In this document: piece by piece, positions 7,989 to 17,880 of the stretch
How positions within the stretch are numbered: position 1 is the first letter of the stretch
Layout: every line of letters begins with the position of its first letter
From: Cherax quadricarinatus
Lineage: Eukaryota > Arthropoda > Malacostraca > Decapoda > Parastacidae
Direction: 5' to 3'
Assembly (NCBI RefSeq): GCF_038502225.1
Contig: NC_091372.1
Location: forward strand, 5,974,700-6,038,699
DNA length: 64,000 nt
Made by a program: the position numbers and the translations under genes
Notes under the pieces: generated by a model
Told to the model about the DNA's origin: nothing
Seen by the model: only the letters and a program-made list of their open reading frames with translations
Database searches by the model: none

Positions 7989-10463
7989 TTACTGATAACT
8001 CATTAAAACCTGAGGACTCCTATTATTTATGCTTCTTGATATGAAGCCAAGGATTCTATTAGCTTTATTGCGAACACTTATGCACTGTTGTCTTGGTTTC
8101 AGATTACTGCTAACCAGAACTCCTAAATCTTTTTCGCAATCCGTAATATTAAGATCCACATTATTTAGTTTATATGTGGCATGGTTATTGTCCTGTCCAA
8201 CATTTAGAACTTTGCATTTGTCTATATTAAACTGCATCTGCCACTTCTCCGACCACTGCATCAGTCTATTCAAATCTTCCTGGAGTGCTCGAATGTCCTC
8301 GTCAGAATGAATTCGACGGCCTATTTTGGTGTCATCGGCAAACTTGCCGATGTCGCTCTTTATGCCCTCATCTATGTCGTTTATGTAGATTGTGAACAGC
8401 AGGGGGCCCAACACTGACCCCTGTGGAACACCGCTCGTGACGCTTCCCCACTCTGATTTCTCCCCATTTATGCAAACTCTCTGCTGCCTATTTGTCAACC
8501 ATGCCTCTATCCAGGAAAAAATTTCTCCTCCTATTCCATGTGCTTTAATTTTCCTCAATAGTCTCTGATGTGGGACCCTGTCAAAAGCCTTACTGAAGTC
8601 CATATACACAATATCATATTCATTACCATGATCTACCTCCTCAAATACCTTAGTGAAAAAAGTTAATAAATTCGTAAGGCAGGAACGCCCCTTTGTAAAA
8701 CCATGCTGAGATTCGTTGATTAATTTATGCTTTTCAAGGTGGCTACGAACTGCCTCGGCAATTATTGATTCCATAAATTTTCCCACTATGGAGGTTAGGC
8801 TTATTGGTCTATAGTTCGAAGCTATGGACCTGTCACCTGTTTTGAAAATAGGTATCACATTTGCCATTTTCCACTTATCTGGCACCATGCCAGTTTGTAG
8901 TGATATGTTGAAAAGATTAGCCAAAGGTGTGCTAAGCTCCTCTTTACATTCCTTTAGAACCCTTGCATACAGTTCATCAGGGCCTGGGGATTTGTTAGGT
9001 TTTAATTTATCTATTTGCCTAAGGACCATGTCACTTGTGACCCTAATAGTGCACAGTTTATTATCGTCCTGTTCTACATAATTTATCATTACTGGAATAT
9101 CGCTGGTATCCTCCTGTGTAAAAACTGAGAGGAAGTATGTGTTAAAAATTCTACACATTCCCTTATCACTGTCAGTGAGCTGACCCGAGGAACTTTTGAG
9201 TGGGCCTATCTTGTCCCTGATCTTACTTCTGTATACCTGAAAGAATCCTTTTGGGTTAGTCTTCGATTCTCTTGCAACTTTAACCTCATAATCTCTTTTT
9301 GCTTTTCTAATTCCCTTTTTTATTTCTCTCTTTAACTGAATATATCGATTTCTCAATTGCCCCTCTCCTCTTTTGATTTGCCTATATATGCCTCTCTTTT
9401 GACCAATCAGATATTTTAATCTATTGTTCATCCATTTAGGATCATTTTTGTTTGATCTGATTTCCCTATTTGGAACATAATTTGACTGAGCAGCTAGAAC
9501 TATGCCCTGGAAAGCATCATATCGGCAACCATCACCACCTACCTGACCCTTAGTCAGGTCATTCCAGTTCAGCCCACCTAAGTAATTTTTCAGTCCTATG
9601 AAATCAGCCAAGCGAAAGTTAGGGACGGAGACTTGATTGCCATTATTAGGGGAATTCCATGATATATTAAAACTGAGTGATTTGTGATCACTTTCCCCAA
9701 GCTCATCATTAACCTCAAGATTATTAATTAGTGTTTCCCTACTGGCAAGAACCAAGTCAAGGAGGTTATTTCCCCTAGTTGGCTCTGTCACAAACTGTTT
9801 TAAAAAACAATCCTGGATCGTATCAAGAAAGTCACCTGACTCTAAATTTCCTGTCAAATTGCTCCAGTCAATCTGTCTATAGTTGAAATCTCCCATTAGC
9901 ACAACATTTTCGTATGTAGATGCCTTACGAATTTCGTCCCATAGAAGTTTACTGCACTCCCTATCAAGATTTGGGGCCCTGTAAATCACACCCAAAATTA
10001 GTTTTTCTCGGCCCTCGAGAAGCTGTAACCAAACAGATTCAGTGGCTGACGCTTCTAATTTAATATCTTGTCTAACACAACAATTTAAATTGTCTCTGAC
10101 ATACATCGCTACTCCACCACCTTTCCTGTTGACCCTGTCAGTGTGGAATAATTTATAGCCTTGTATGTGACATTCAGAGGGCATCTCTCTATCTTTCAGA
10201 TTAAGCCAGGTCTCTGTTATAGCAATAATATCTATGTTTCCTGCACTTGCAATTAATCTTAGCTCATCTATCTTATTTCTTACACTCCTGCTATTAGTAT
10301 AGTAAACCTTAAGGGAGCTAGTCCCTTGCTGCCCTCTGCTGTCCCCCTTTGTTTGCTGACCTGATCTATTGTCTTTATTTATAACTTCATGCTGAATGCC
10401 TTTTATACATTTACTGTTTCCAACCCAAGTGTTGCAACCTGCTTGTTTCCCACACACACCCAT
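7989..10463 (-). CDS. LINE-A ORF: endonuclease + reverse transcriptase, 3'-truncated
   Basis: An 824-codon open frame encoding the multifunctional protein of a non-LTR retrotransposon, which nicks DNA and copies its own RNA at the nick. The APE endonuclease spans about residues 50-265, with N57 (YYTNSRS), E84 (ITETW), D192/N194 (GDFN) and S258-D259-H260 (SDH). The reverse transcriptase spans about 475-800, with D622 (MDFSKAFD), '[14 protein letters not shown]' and the catalytic FADD (708-711). The C-terminus is cut after 'NNRSPQV' and ends in an unrelated 'LMSYQ'. Comparison with the copy at 36.6-37.7 kb shows about 170 residues are missing. There are no internal stops, so it is recent. Motifs fit the CR1/Jockey group; the exact clade is not determined. 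No upstream ORF1 is seen, and the true start could be downstream of the first Met. Confidence 0.9.
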   Translation of the reverse strand: MGVCGKQAGCNTWVGNSKCIKGIQHEVINKDNRSGQQTKGDSRGQQGTSSLKVYYTNSRSVRNKIDELRLIASAGNIDIIAITETWLNLKDREMPSECHIQGYKLFHTDRVNRKGGGVAMYVRDNLNCCVRQDIKLEASATESVWLQLLEGREKLILGVIYRAPNLDRECSKLLWDEIRKASTYENVVLMGDFNYRQIDWSNLTGNLESGDFLDTIQDCFLKQFVTEPTRGNNLLDLVLASRETLINNLEVNDELGESDHKSLSFNISWNSPNNGNQVSVPNFRLADFIGLKNYLGGLNWNDLTKGQVGGDGCRYDAFQGIVLAAQSNYVPNREIRSNKNDPKWMNNRLKYLIGQKRGIYRQIKRGEGQLRNRYIQLKREIKKGIRKAKRDYEVKVARESKTNPKGFFQVYRSKIRDKIGPLKSSSGQLTDSDKGMCRIFNTYFLSVFTQEDTSDIPVMINYVEQDDNKLCTIRVTSDMVLRQIDKLKPNKSPGPDELYARVLKECKEELSTPLANLFNISLQTGMVPDKWKMANVIPIFKTGDRSIASNYRPISLTSIVGKFMESIIAEAVRSHLEKHKLINESQHGFTKGRSCLTNLLTFFTKVFEEVDHGNEYDIVYMDFSKAFDRVPHQRLLRKIKAHGIGGEIFSWIEAWLTNRQQRVCINGEKSEWGSVTSGVPQGSVLGPLLFTIYINDIDEGIKSDIGKFADDTKIGRRIHSDEDIRALQEDLNRLMQWSEKWQMQFNIDKCKVLNVGQDNNHATYKLNNVDLNITDCEKDLGVLVSSNLKPRQQCISVRNKANRILGFISRSINNRSPQVLMSYQ

Positions 10464-10599
10464 ACCTCTATCTTCCTTCAGTTTAAAATCATAGGCATTT
10501 CACCAAAGGATGTTTACAATACGGTAGGTGGTTATGATCGAGGATAACTGTCATCAGATCCTACGAATTTTTAATTAACAGAGGCATCCATTAAAGACA

Positions 10600-11345
10600 C
10601 AGTTGTTATAAACCAAGTCTTTCAGTGGACGATAGAAAACAAGATAATATCAAATGAGGACAAATTTCAGTTGCTCCGTAATGAAAAAAATAAGGAACTT
10701 ACAACTGGAACGGAGAATACAACAAGCTGGAACCACCTGATTGAGCAAGAGATTAACGTGAAGGACTTGGTAGTGAAAATATCGCAAGATCTGACTTTCA
10801 AGGATCACAACTGTGTAATTATCACAACCACAAGGAAAATGAGTCTATAACTAGAACCTTCAAAAGATGCCAAGCCAATAATGATGCTCTTAAGAGTCAC
10901 TTATCTTTAAAATGGAATACTGTTTTATTCCAACAGCCCCTTTTAAACCAGGTGAAATTACATATCCGAAAAATGTACGGAGAACCTTCACTGTCCACAT
11001 AAACTCAAGCAAAGCATCTAAATTATTGGGAATGCTTGAAGTCCCTTGAATTATTCTCCATGGAATGTAAGGAAGATAGACAAAATCTATACCTGGTGAA
11101 TTGTAGAGGGACTGGTCCCAAATCTGCACACACAAATCAATGCCTACGAAAGCAAGAGACATGACAGACGGTGCAAAATACCTCAATGAAAAGCAAAGGT
11201 GTTATGAATACATAAAGGGGATTATCAACCCTAGGCAATCTTCAAGAGGGATCTTAATAAGCTTCTCAAGTCAATTCGTGATCAGCCGGGGGGTGTGGTG
11301 CACACGCTGGACTGCGTGTGGATAGTGCCAATATCCTGACTGACA
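10600..11345 (+). pseudogene. LINE-B relic, RT C-terminal region
   Basis: Fragments in shifting plus-strand frames match the open LINE-B copy at 34.4-35.6 kb: 'DKFQLLRNEK' (10655), 'VKDLVVKISQDLTFKDHN' (10760), 'AKPIMMLL' (10870), 'PFKPGEITYPKNVRR' (10940), 'PNLHTQINAYESKRHDRRCKIPQ' (11115). Multiple stops and indels show it is old. Confidence 0.75.
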
Positions 11346-11494
11346 GGCATTTGGGAGGCCTGGTCACTTGGCCCCGGTAGCGGTGACCACAAGGCAGACA
11401 AAGTTTTGGAATTAAGTATCCTTGGCCAGTGATATGACGCTTTAGAGACCCTCGTAAGCTCAACAATAATAGATCCCTAGCAGTTGGTCATCTG

Positions 11495-11810
11495 TAATAA
11501 TAATATTAATGATAATAATAATTATTATTATTATTTCTACGAGTACATGTACAAGGTATACAAGCCTTGCTGACATTAATGACATACTAGTATACAGAGC
11601 CCCTTGTTATGCAGAGCATTTAGAGTCAATTTTGTCTCAGGATGTGACCCACAACAGTCGATTAACACCCAGGTACTTATTTTATTGATAGGTGAACATG
11701 GACAGCAGGTGTCTTAAGGAAACACATCCTAATGTTTCCTGCCGTACCGGAGATCGACCCCCGAACCTCAGAGTGTGAGCTGAATGAACTAGAAATCGAG
11801 CTACGGGACA
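11495..11810 (-). repeat. tRNA-derived SINE with (TTA)n tail
   Basis: On the minus strand: a tRNA-like head with 'GGTTCGGGGGTCGATCTCCGG' (diverged B box), then 'AAACATTAGGATGTGTTTCC', 'ACCTGCTGTCC', 'TACCTGGGTGTTA', and a tail ending in 'ACATGTACTCGTAG' and AAT/TTA repeats (11495-11540). The same order is seen at 13076-13365 on the plus strand. Confidence 0.7.
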
Positions 11811-12245
11811 CCTTGACCTTAATGAGTTGCATCCTGGGGAAGTTTCCAAATAAAAGACCCAGCAGAAATAAGCTAGATTGCTTGTTATCCTGGGTTATTC
11901 TCCAGGGTCAATAATTAATCCGAACATTTTCATAGTTGCATGAGAGCAGAGGTGCGTCGTCTCCTCCAGGAATCCCCGAAGCCGCAGTTTATAATTTAAA
12001 TTCAGATTCCTTAAAGTTTGTACATAGCATTATATTTTACCACACACTAATAACAAAATTAAATGATTGAGACAAGAATAATCCTCCTCCGCCTTAAAAA
12101 CTATAGATACCCTAAGTATTAATACTATATAATTCGCTAAATAAAACAATAACTGCACTAGCCTATACAAGTTTGCCTTCCAAACATAACCATTTTCTCT
12201 GTCGAATTACATTTTCTTTGACCACTACCTCAGGCAGTAACTTAA
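11811..12245. other. No recognisable feature
   Basis: AT-rich sequence without a supportable gene, RNA or element end. Confidence 0.4.
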
Positions 12246-12249
12246 GCAT

Positions 12250-12420
12250 TTTAGCTTTAATGAAGATTATTTTTCACCTGTTGGTCCTAAGTTTATTCAG
12301 GTATACACAGTTACAATGGTAACATACATAGCAGCATATGTGTAGAGAACCTAGGATAACCCATAAAAGTTAGTGACTTATTTCCACTGGGGTCCTTGTG
12401 ATAATTATTATTTTTATTTA
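12250..12420 (-). repeat. SINE-like 3' fragment
   Basis: Contains 'AAGTTTATTCAGGTATACAC', 'GTGTAGAGAACCTAGGATAACCC' and 'GACTTATTTCC', in the order of the 3' half of a decapod-type SINE on the minus strand. No tRNA head is preserved. Confidence 0.4.
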
Positions 12421-12990
12421 AAAATTAAAAACAAGTATCTTAACTATGCAAAAGCAGTTGCAATAAAAGAAGAAGCCTTGTAAGAGATTATTTTAAGTGA
12501 AATGTATGTAGTAAAACCACTGGGAGGTATTGACATTATTTAGTTCTTGTACAGAGAACTGAAAAAAGCTCTATCGCCTTATTTTAAGCCCCTTAATGTT
12601 AATAACCTAATACGCCAAACAGTGACTGATTTCCTTCGTAGTCATTAGGACCTCACTTAGAATGCGACCCTCAAAAGTTGACTAAGCTAGTTGCTACTAG
12701 GTAATATAGTGCACATACAATTAATAACAAGATAAATCATACCTCGTATTTACTTTGTCTACGTTTGTCATAAATGCTGTGCAGCCTCTGGGCTTTCTAA
12801 TTACTGTATATTTTGTGCAGTAATTTATAAACAACTGAATATGAATTAGTCTAATTAGTAACATGGGGAACAAAGAAATCTTTAGAAGTGTTCTAAGTTC
12901 TTACGAACACCGGTATATTAATGAGGCACCGTTAAACCTGTCAAGATCATTCAGTGCAAAAAAAAAAAAAAAAAAATACGAGATAAGAGG
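12421..12990. other. No recognisable feature
   Basis: AT-rich intergenic-looking sequence ending in a poly-A run of about 18 (12957-12976). Nothing coding or repetitive recognised. Confidence 0.4.
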
Positions 12991-13075
12991 CACAATACCG
13001 TGACTGGAACAATACACAAATAACCCGCACATAGAAGAATGAAACTTATGATGTCGTTTCGTATCCCGCTGCTCG
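12985..13075 (-). repeat. Family-2 terminal repeat, left part
   Basis: 'CACAATACCGTGACTGG', 'AATACACAAATAACCCGCAC' and 'GATGTCGTTTCG' are the minus-oriented family-2 repeat. It breaks at 13072, where a SINE begins, and a plus-oriented copy resumes at 13366. Confidence 0.65.
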
Positions 13076-13368
13076 ATCGCTAACACACTGAGGTCCGGGA
13101 ATTGATCCCCGGCTCGGCTGGAAAACATTAGGACGTGTTTCCTTAAGATACCTGCTGTCCAATTTTCACCCATTAGTAAAAGGGTACCTGGGTGTTAGTG
13201 GACTGGTGTGGGTCGCATCCTGGGACAAAAGTGACCTAATTTGCGGGAAATGCTCAGCATAACAAGTGACTTTTTATATAATAGTATGTTATTGATGTCA
13301 GCTATGGTCTGTATACCTTGTACATGTACTTGAAGAAATAAAGTTTATTATTATTATTATTATTTGGA
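13076..13368 (+). repeat. tRNA-derived SINE with (TTA)n tail
   Basis: The head 'CTCGATCGCTAACACACTGAGG' is followed by 'CCGGGAATTGATCCCCGG' (a B-box-like element), 'TGTTTCCTTAAGATACCTGC', 'GGGTACCTGGGTGTTAG', 'GGTGTGGGTCGCATCCTGGG', and a tail 'AATAAAGTTTATTATTATTA'. It lies between two opposite family-2 repeat copies, suggesting insertion into a foldback. Confidence 0.75.
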
Positions 13369-13445
13369 TTAGTTAATGGTCCAAGTCAGAGCGAAACGTC
13401 GTCACAAGTTTCGCTCTTCTATGTGCGAGTTATCTGTGTATCATA
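13369..13445 (+). repeat. Family-2 terminal repeat, right part
   Basis: TTAGTTAAT, GGTCCaagtcAGAGC (a damaged stem II), GAAACGTCGTC, then 'CTCTTCTATGTGCG' and 'TTATCTGTGTAT'. It has a diverged stem and core. Confidence 0.6.
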
Positions 13446-14400
13446 CAGTGCCTGTGGGATACAATTTAGGTTGATCCAATGAAGAGGAGGGTAGCAGTAT
13501 TCCTAAGAGCAAAAGTTCTTCTCCAGCATCAAGGTACAGTCCTTTAAAGGACTTTCAAGAACACTAAGAACTCAACAATCAATCGAACTGCCTGCTGAAT
13601 TACTCTATATTAACCTTATCGTTGATGAGTTCGGACAGTTTTTCAATTTCCGGAGCCCAGTCTTGGGCCAGAAACCTATAAAACTACAGAATTAGTATCT
13701 TTATATCTATAAACCATCACAACCATCGTATAAATCTATGCAAGTCCCTGTGTGATTTAAGGATAATCTATTCCATAAAATGTCAAACTTAACAACCAAC
13801 TTAACCATTCCGTCAGTTGTAGCTATGAAAGTGGCATATCAATATTAACCAGTAATTGGCTTAATGCATTTTTTTCGGTAATAGCTCAAAATAATTTGCA
13901 CACGAAATCACAATATTTTCCATGGAAGAATTACCAAGCTTGCGTTTAAGAATATATATATTGCCTAAATCTACATTATTTTGAAAAAGAAAGAAAAAAA
14001 AACGTTGTGTAGTTGGTTTCTAAAAGTTATATTAATGTAATGCTTAAATACTTGGACATCATATTTACTTTAGCAGAGTTTTCTTGTAATAATGGTTGCC
14101 ACACTCGCCCACAACATACCTGTAAAGATACAGAATTTACAATAAGTCACTTAACATAGAAAATCAAAGATTAGGCAAAAAAAAAAAAGTAAAATACAAA
14201 ATCTCTTAAATGATAAGTTATACAAAGATCCCACTAATTATTGGCACTAGTTTGGCTTTACTGGATAAATAAGAAATACAGGAGTAATTTAAATGTATGT
14301 AATAAGATACAAAATATAGGTTAATGTGAAGACGTTTCATCCACCACTGACTTTTCTGCTGGAAAAAAAAGTATTCACAATGAAATGCCTTAACCCGAAT
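13446..14400. other. No recognisable feature
   Basis: AT-rich sequence with short homopolymer runs (for example around 13990 and 14180). No ORF with domain signal and no element terminus seen. Confidence 0.45.
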
Positions 14401-14419
14401 TGTCTTATACAGTCGTACA

Positions 14420-14690
14420 ATCCATCACAGACCACGGTACGGGTGGAGATGGAACTCGCGGCAAGCGAGTCGTAAAACTCCAGGCCACCGCGTAAGCCAC
14501 TGCGCCAGCTGGCTACAATAAAATTTGCATTTGTGGTCACAGTGGGACCCATGCTAACCTCCCGAAAGTGATGGATGAATTTTATTATAGCCAGCTGCAT
14601 CAGTGGCTTACGTGCTGGCCTGGAGTTTCACGACTCACTTGCCCTCCAGTTCAGTCCCCACCCTTACCGTGGTCTGTTTGCAATCGTGTC
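14420..14690. repeat. Inverted pair of tRNA-like SINE heads
   Basis: The left copy (about 14425-14520, minus) and right copy (about 14572-14690, plus) share GCCAGCTGGCGCAGTGGCTTACG-type A-box sequence, 'GTGGCCTGGAGTTTTACGAC', 'TCGCTTGCCGCGAGTTCC' and 'ACCGTGG'. The arms face each other, so transcripts would fold back. The layout is tRNA-like, but neither copy is a functional tRNA by inspection. Confidence 0.6.
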
Positions 14691-14934
14691 ATTACTACTC
14701 CATCGCTGCATAATGTATGCACTGCTTATCAAAAACGAATGGAGTTTTGAGGAGGTGGATGGAGTAGACAGAAGGGAAGCAAGGGACTACATAGCAGAAA
14801 CTCAATCACTGTATACACACAATCACTGTATAAATTTATATTCGGCATTACTTTCTGTAAAATCATTATTAGATTTCCTGATTATATATATTTTTTAGTT
14901 ATATTCATGTGACTTTTTTCAGTTCCCGAGATAA

Positions 14935-15100
14935 TGTAGGAAGACAGCAGATGAGGCAATCACTAGTTCCTCAGCCTAGAAGTTGTTGCTCAGTACCTTA
15001 GTCTTGCTTTAAAAAGACAGGTGAGTAAACACTAGGACATATTTATTAGCAAACGTTTCGGTCTTGGGACCTTGATGACTCTGAACATACGGAGATTAAA
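14935..15100 (-). repeat. Third hammerhead-like repeat variant
   Basis: Minus strand: a GGTCccaaGACC hairpin followed by GAAACGTTTGC, then 'TAATAAATATGTCC'. The plus strand also carries 'CAGATGAGGCAATCACTAGTTCCTCAGCC', a diverged form of the 'GAGGTAATCAGTCCCTCAGCC' block found in the family-1 repeats. Stem II and GAAAC are retained; the CTGANGA box reads TCATCAA. Confidence 0.5.
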
Positions 15101-15107
15101 AAGACTG

Positions 15108-16785
15108 TGTACTCACCTAGTTGAGGTGGCGGGGGTCGAGTCCGAGCTCCTGGCCCCGCCTCTTCACTGATCGCTACTAGGTCACTCTCCCTGAGCCGTG
15201 AGCTTTATCATACCTCTGCTTAAAGCTATGTATGGATCCTACCTCCACTACATCGCTTCCCAAACTATTCCACTTACTGACTACTCTGTGGCTGAAGAAA
15301 TACTTCCTAACATCCCTGTGATTCATCTGCGTCTTCAACTTCCAACTGTGTCCCCTTGTTACTGTGTCCAGTCTCTGGAACATCCTGTCTTTGTCCACCT
15401 TGTCAATTCCTCTCAGTATTTTGTATGTCGTTATCATGTCCCCCCTATCTCTCCTGTCCTCCAGTGTCGTCAGGTTGATTTCCCTTAACCTCTCCTCGTA
15501 GGACATACCTCTTAGCTCTGGGACTAGTCTTGTTACAAACCTTTGCACTTTCTCTAGTTTCTTTACGTGCTTGGCTAGGTGTGGGTTCCAAACTGGTGCC
15601 GCATACTCCAATATGGGCCTAACGTACACGGTGTACAGGGTCCTGAACGATTCCTTATTAAGATGTCGGAATGCTGTTCTGAGGTTTGCTAGGCGCCCAT
15701 ATGCTGCAGCAGTTATTTGGTTGATGTGCGCTTCAGGAGATGTGCCTGGTGTTATACTCACCCCAAGATCTTTTTCCTTGAGTGAGGTTTGTAGTCTCTG
15801 GCCCCCTAGACTGTACTCTGTCTGCGGTCTTCTTTGCCCTTCCCCAATCTTCATGACTTTGCACTTGGTGAGATTGAACTCCAGGAGCCAATTGCTGGAC
15901 CAGGTCTGCAGCCTGTCCAGATCCCATTGTAGTTCTGCCTGGTCTTCGATCGAGTGAATTCTTCTCATCAACTTCACGTCATCTGCGAACAGGGACACCT
16001 CAGAGTCTATTCCTTCCGCCATGTCGTTCACAAATACCAGAAACAGCACTGGTCCTAGGACTGACCCCTGTGGGACCCCGCTGGTCACAGGTGCCACTTT
16101 GACACCTCGCCACGTACCATGACTCGCTGCTGTCTTCCTGACAAGTATTCCCTGATCCATTGTAGTGCCTTCCCTGTCATCCCTGCTTGGTCCTCCAGTT
16201 TTTGCACCAATCTCTTGTGTGAACTGTGTCAAACGCCTTCTTGCAGTCCAAGAATATGCAATCCACCCACCCCTCTCTCTCTTGTCTTACTGCTGTCACC
16301 ATGTCATAGAACTCCAGTAGGTTTGTGACACAGGATTTCCCGTCCCTGAAACCATGTTGGCTGCTGTTGATGAGATCGTTCCTTTCTAGGTGTTCCACCA
16401 CTCTTCTCCTGATAATCTTCTCCATGATTTTGCATACTATACATGTCAGTGACACTGGTCTGTAGTTTAATGCTTCATGTCTGTCTCCTTTTTTAAAGAT
16501 TGGGACTACATTTGCTGTCTTCCATGCCTCAGGCAATCTCCCCGTTTCGATGGATGTATTGAATATTGTTGTTAGGGGTACACATAGCGCCTCGGCTCCC
16601 TCTCTCAATACCCATGGGGAGATGTTATCTGGCCCCATTGCCTTTGAGGTATCTAGCTCACTCAGAAGCCTCTTCACTTCTTCCTCGGTTGTGTGCAGTG
16701 TCCAGCACATGGTGGTGTGCCCCACCTCTCCGTCTTTCTGGAGCCCCTTCTGTCTCCTCTGTGAACACTTCTTTGAATCTCTTGT
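15108..16785 (-). pseudogene. LINE-C copy 1: RT with two frameshifts
   Basis: Non-LTR reverse transcriptase, minus strand. The 5' frame (16725-16177) holds 'NYRPVSLTCIVCKIMEKII', 'SQHGFRDGKSCVTNLL' and the RT A-motif 'IFLDCKKAFD'. The 3' frame (16232-15177) holds '[14 protein letters not shown]', the catalytic 'FADDVKL', and a long C-terminus ('RPILEYAAPVWNPHL...HSFKQRYDKAHGSGRV'). The frame is lost at about 16200 and regained at about 16120. The 3' UTR (15108-15176) ends in CTAGGTGAGTAC. The 5' end is missing the endonuclease. Motifs are CR1-like; it differs clearly from LINE-A and LINE-B. Confidence 0.85.
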
Positions 16786-17880
16786 TGAGTGTGTGTGTGT
16801 GTGTGTTCACCTAGTTGTACTTGCGGGGGTCGATTCACAGCTCCTGGCTCCGCCTCTTCACCTGGCCGCTACCCGGACACTCTTCCCGCTCCGTGAGCTT
16901 TATCATACCTCTTCTTAAAGCTATGTATGGATCCTGCCTCCACGACATCACTACCCAGGCTATTCCATTTCCTGACAAGTTTGTGACTGAAGAAATACTT
17001 CCTAACATCCCTGTGAGTCATCTGAGTCCTCAGCTTCCAACTGTGACCCCTTGTTGCTGTGTCCCATCTCTGGAACATCTTTTCTCTGTCCACCTTGTCT
17101 ATACCTCTCAGTATTTTATATGTCGTTATCATATCCCCCCTAACTCTCCTGTCTTCCAGTGTCGTCAGGTCGATTTCTCTCACCTCTCCTCGTAGGGCAT
17201 ACCCCTTAGCTCGGGGACAAGTCTTGTTGCAAACCTTTGCACTTTCTCCAGTTTCCTTACATGCTTGGCTAGGTGAGGGTTCCAAACTGGCGCTGCATAT
17301 TCCAATATGGGCCTAACGTACACAGTGTACAGAGTCCTGAATGACTTCTTATTTAGATGTTGGAATGCTGTTCTTAGGTTTGCCAGGCGCCCGTATGCTT
17401 CAGCAGTTATTTGGTTTATTTGCGCCTCAGGAGATGTTCCCAGTGTTATATTCACACCAATATCCTTTTCCTTGAGTAAGGGTTGTAGACTCTGGCCCCT
17501 TAGACTGTACTCCGTCTGTGGTCTTCTTTGCCCTTCCCCAATCTTCATGACTTTGCACTTGGTGGGGTTGAACTTCAGGAGCCAGTTTCTGGACCAGGCC
17601 TGTAGCCTGTCCAGATCCCTCTGTAGTTCTGCTTGGTCTTCGTCCGATTGAATTCGCATTAACTTCACGTCATCTGCAACAGGGACACTTCGGAGTCTTC
17701 ATTCCGTCATGTCGTTCACAAATACCAGAAACAGCACCGGTCCTAGGACTGATCCCTGTGGCACCCCGCTCGTTACCGGCGCCCACTGTGACACCTCGCC
17801 ACGTACCATGACTCGCTGTCTTCCTGACAGGTATTCCCTGATCCACTGTAGTGACTTCCCTGTTATCCCTGCTTGTGTGT
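16786..17880 (-). pseudogene. LINE-C copy 2, 5'-truncated
   Basis: Minus-strand frames 17894-17670, 17668-17180 and 17285-16869 hold pieces of the same protein as copy 1: the region before 'FADD' is frameshifted at about 17665-17700, then 'MKIGEGQRRPQTEYSL', 'RPILEYAAPVWNPHLAK' and 'HSFKKRYDKAHGAGR'. Its 3' end joins a (GT)n tract at 16786-16806 and its 5' break joins another at 17872-17888. Confidence 0.85.

Noticed and set aside
14420..14690. Functional tRNA genes
   Set aside because: A/B-box-like words and tRNA-like layout are present, but the acceptor and anticodon stems do not close; inverted SINE heads fit better.
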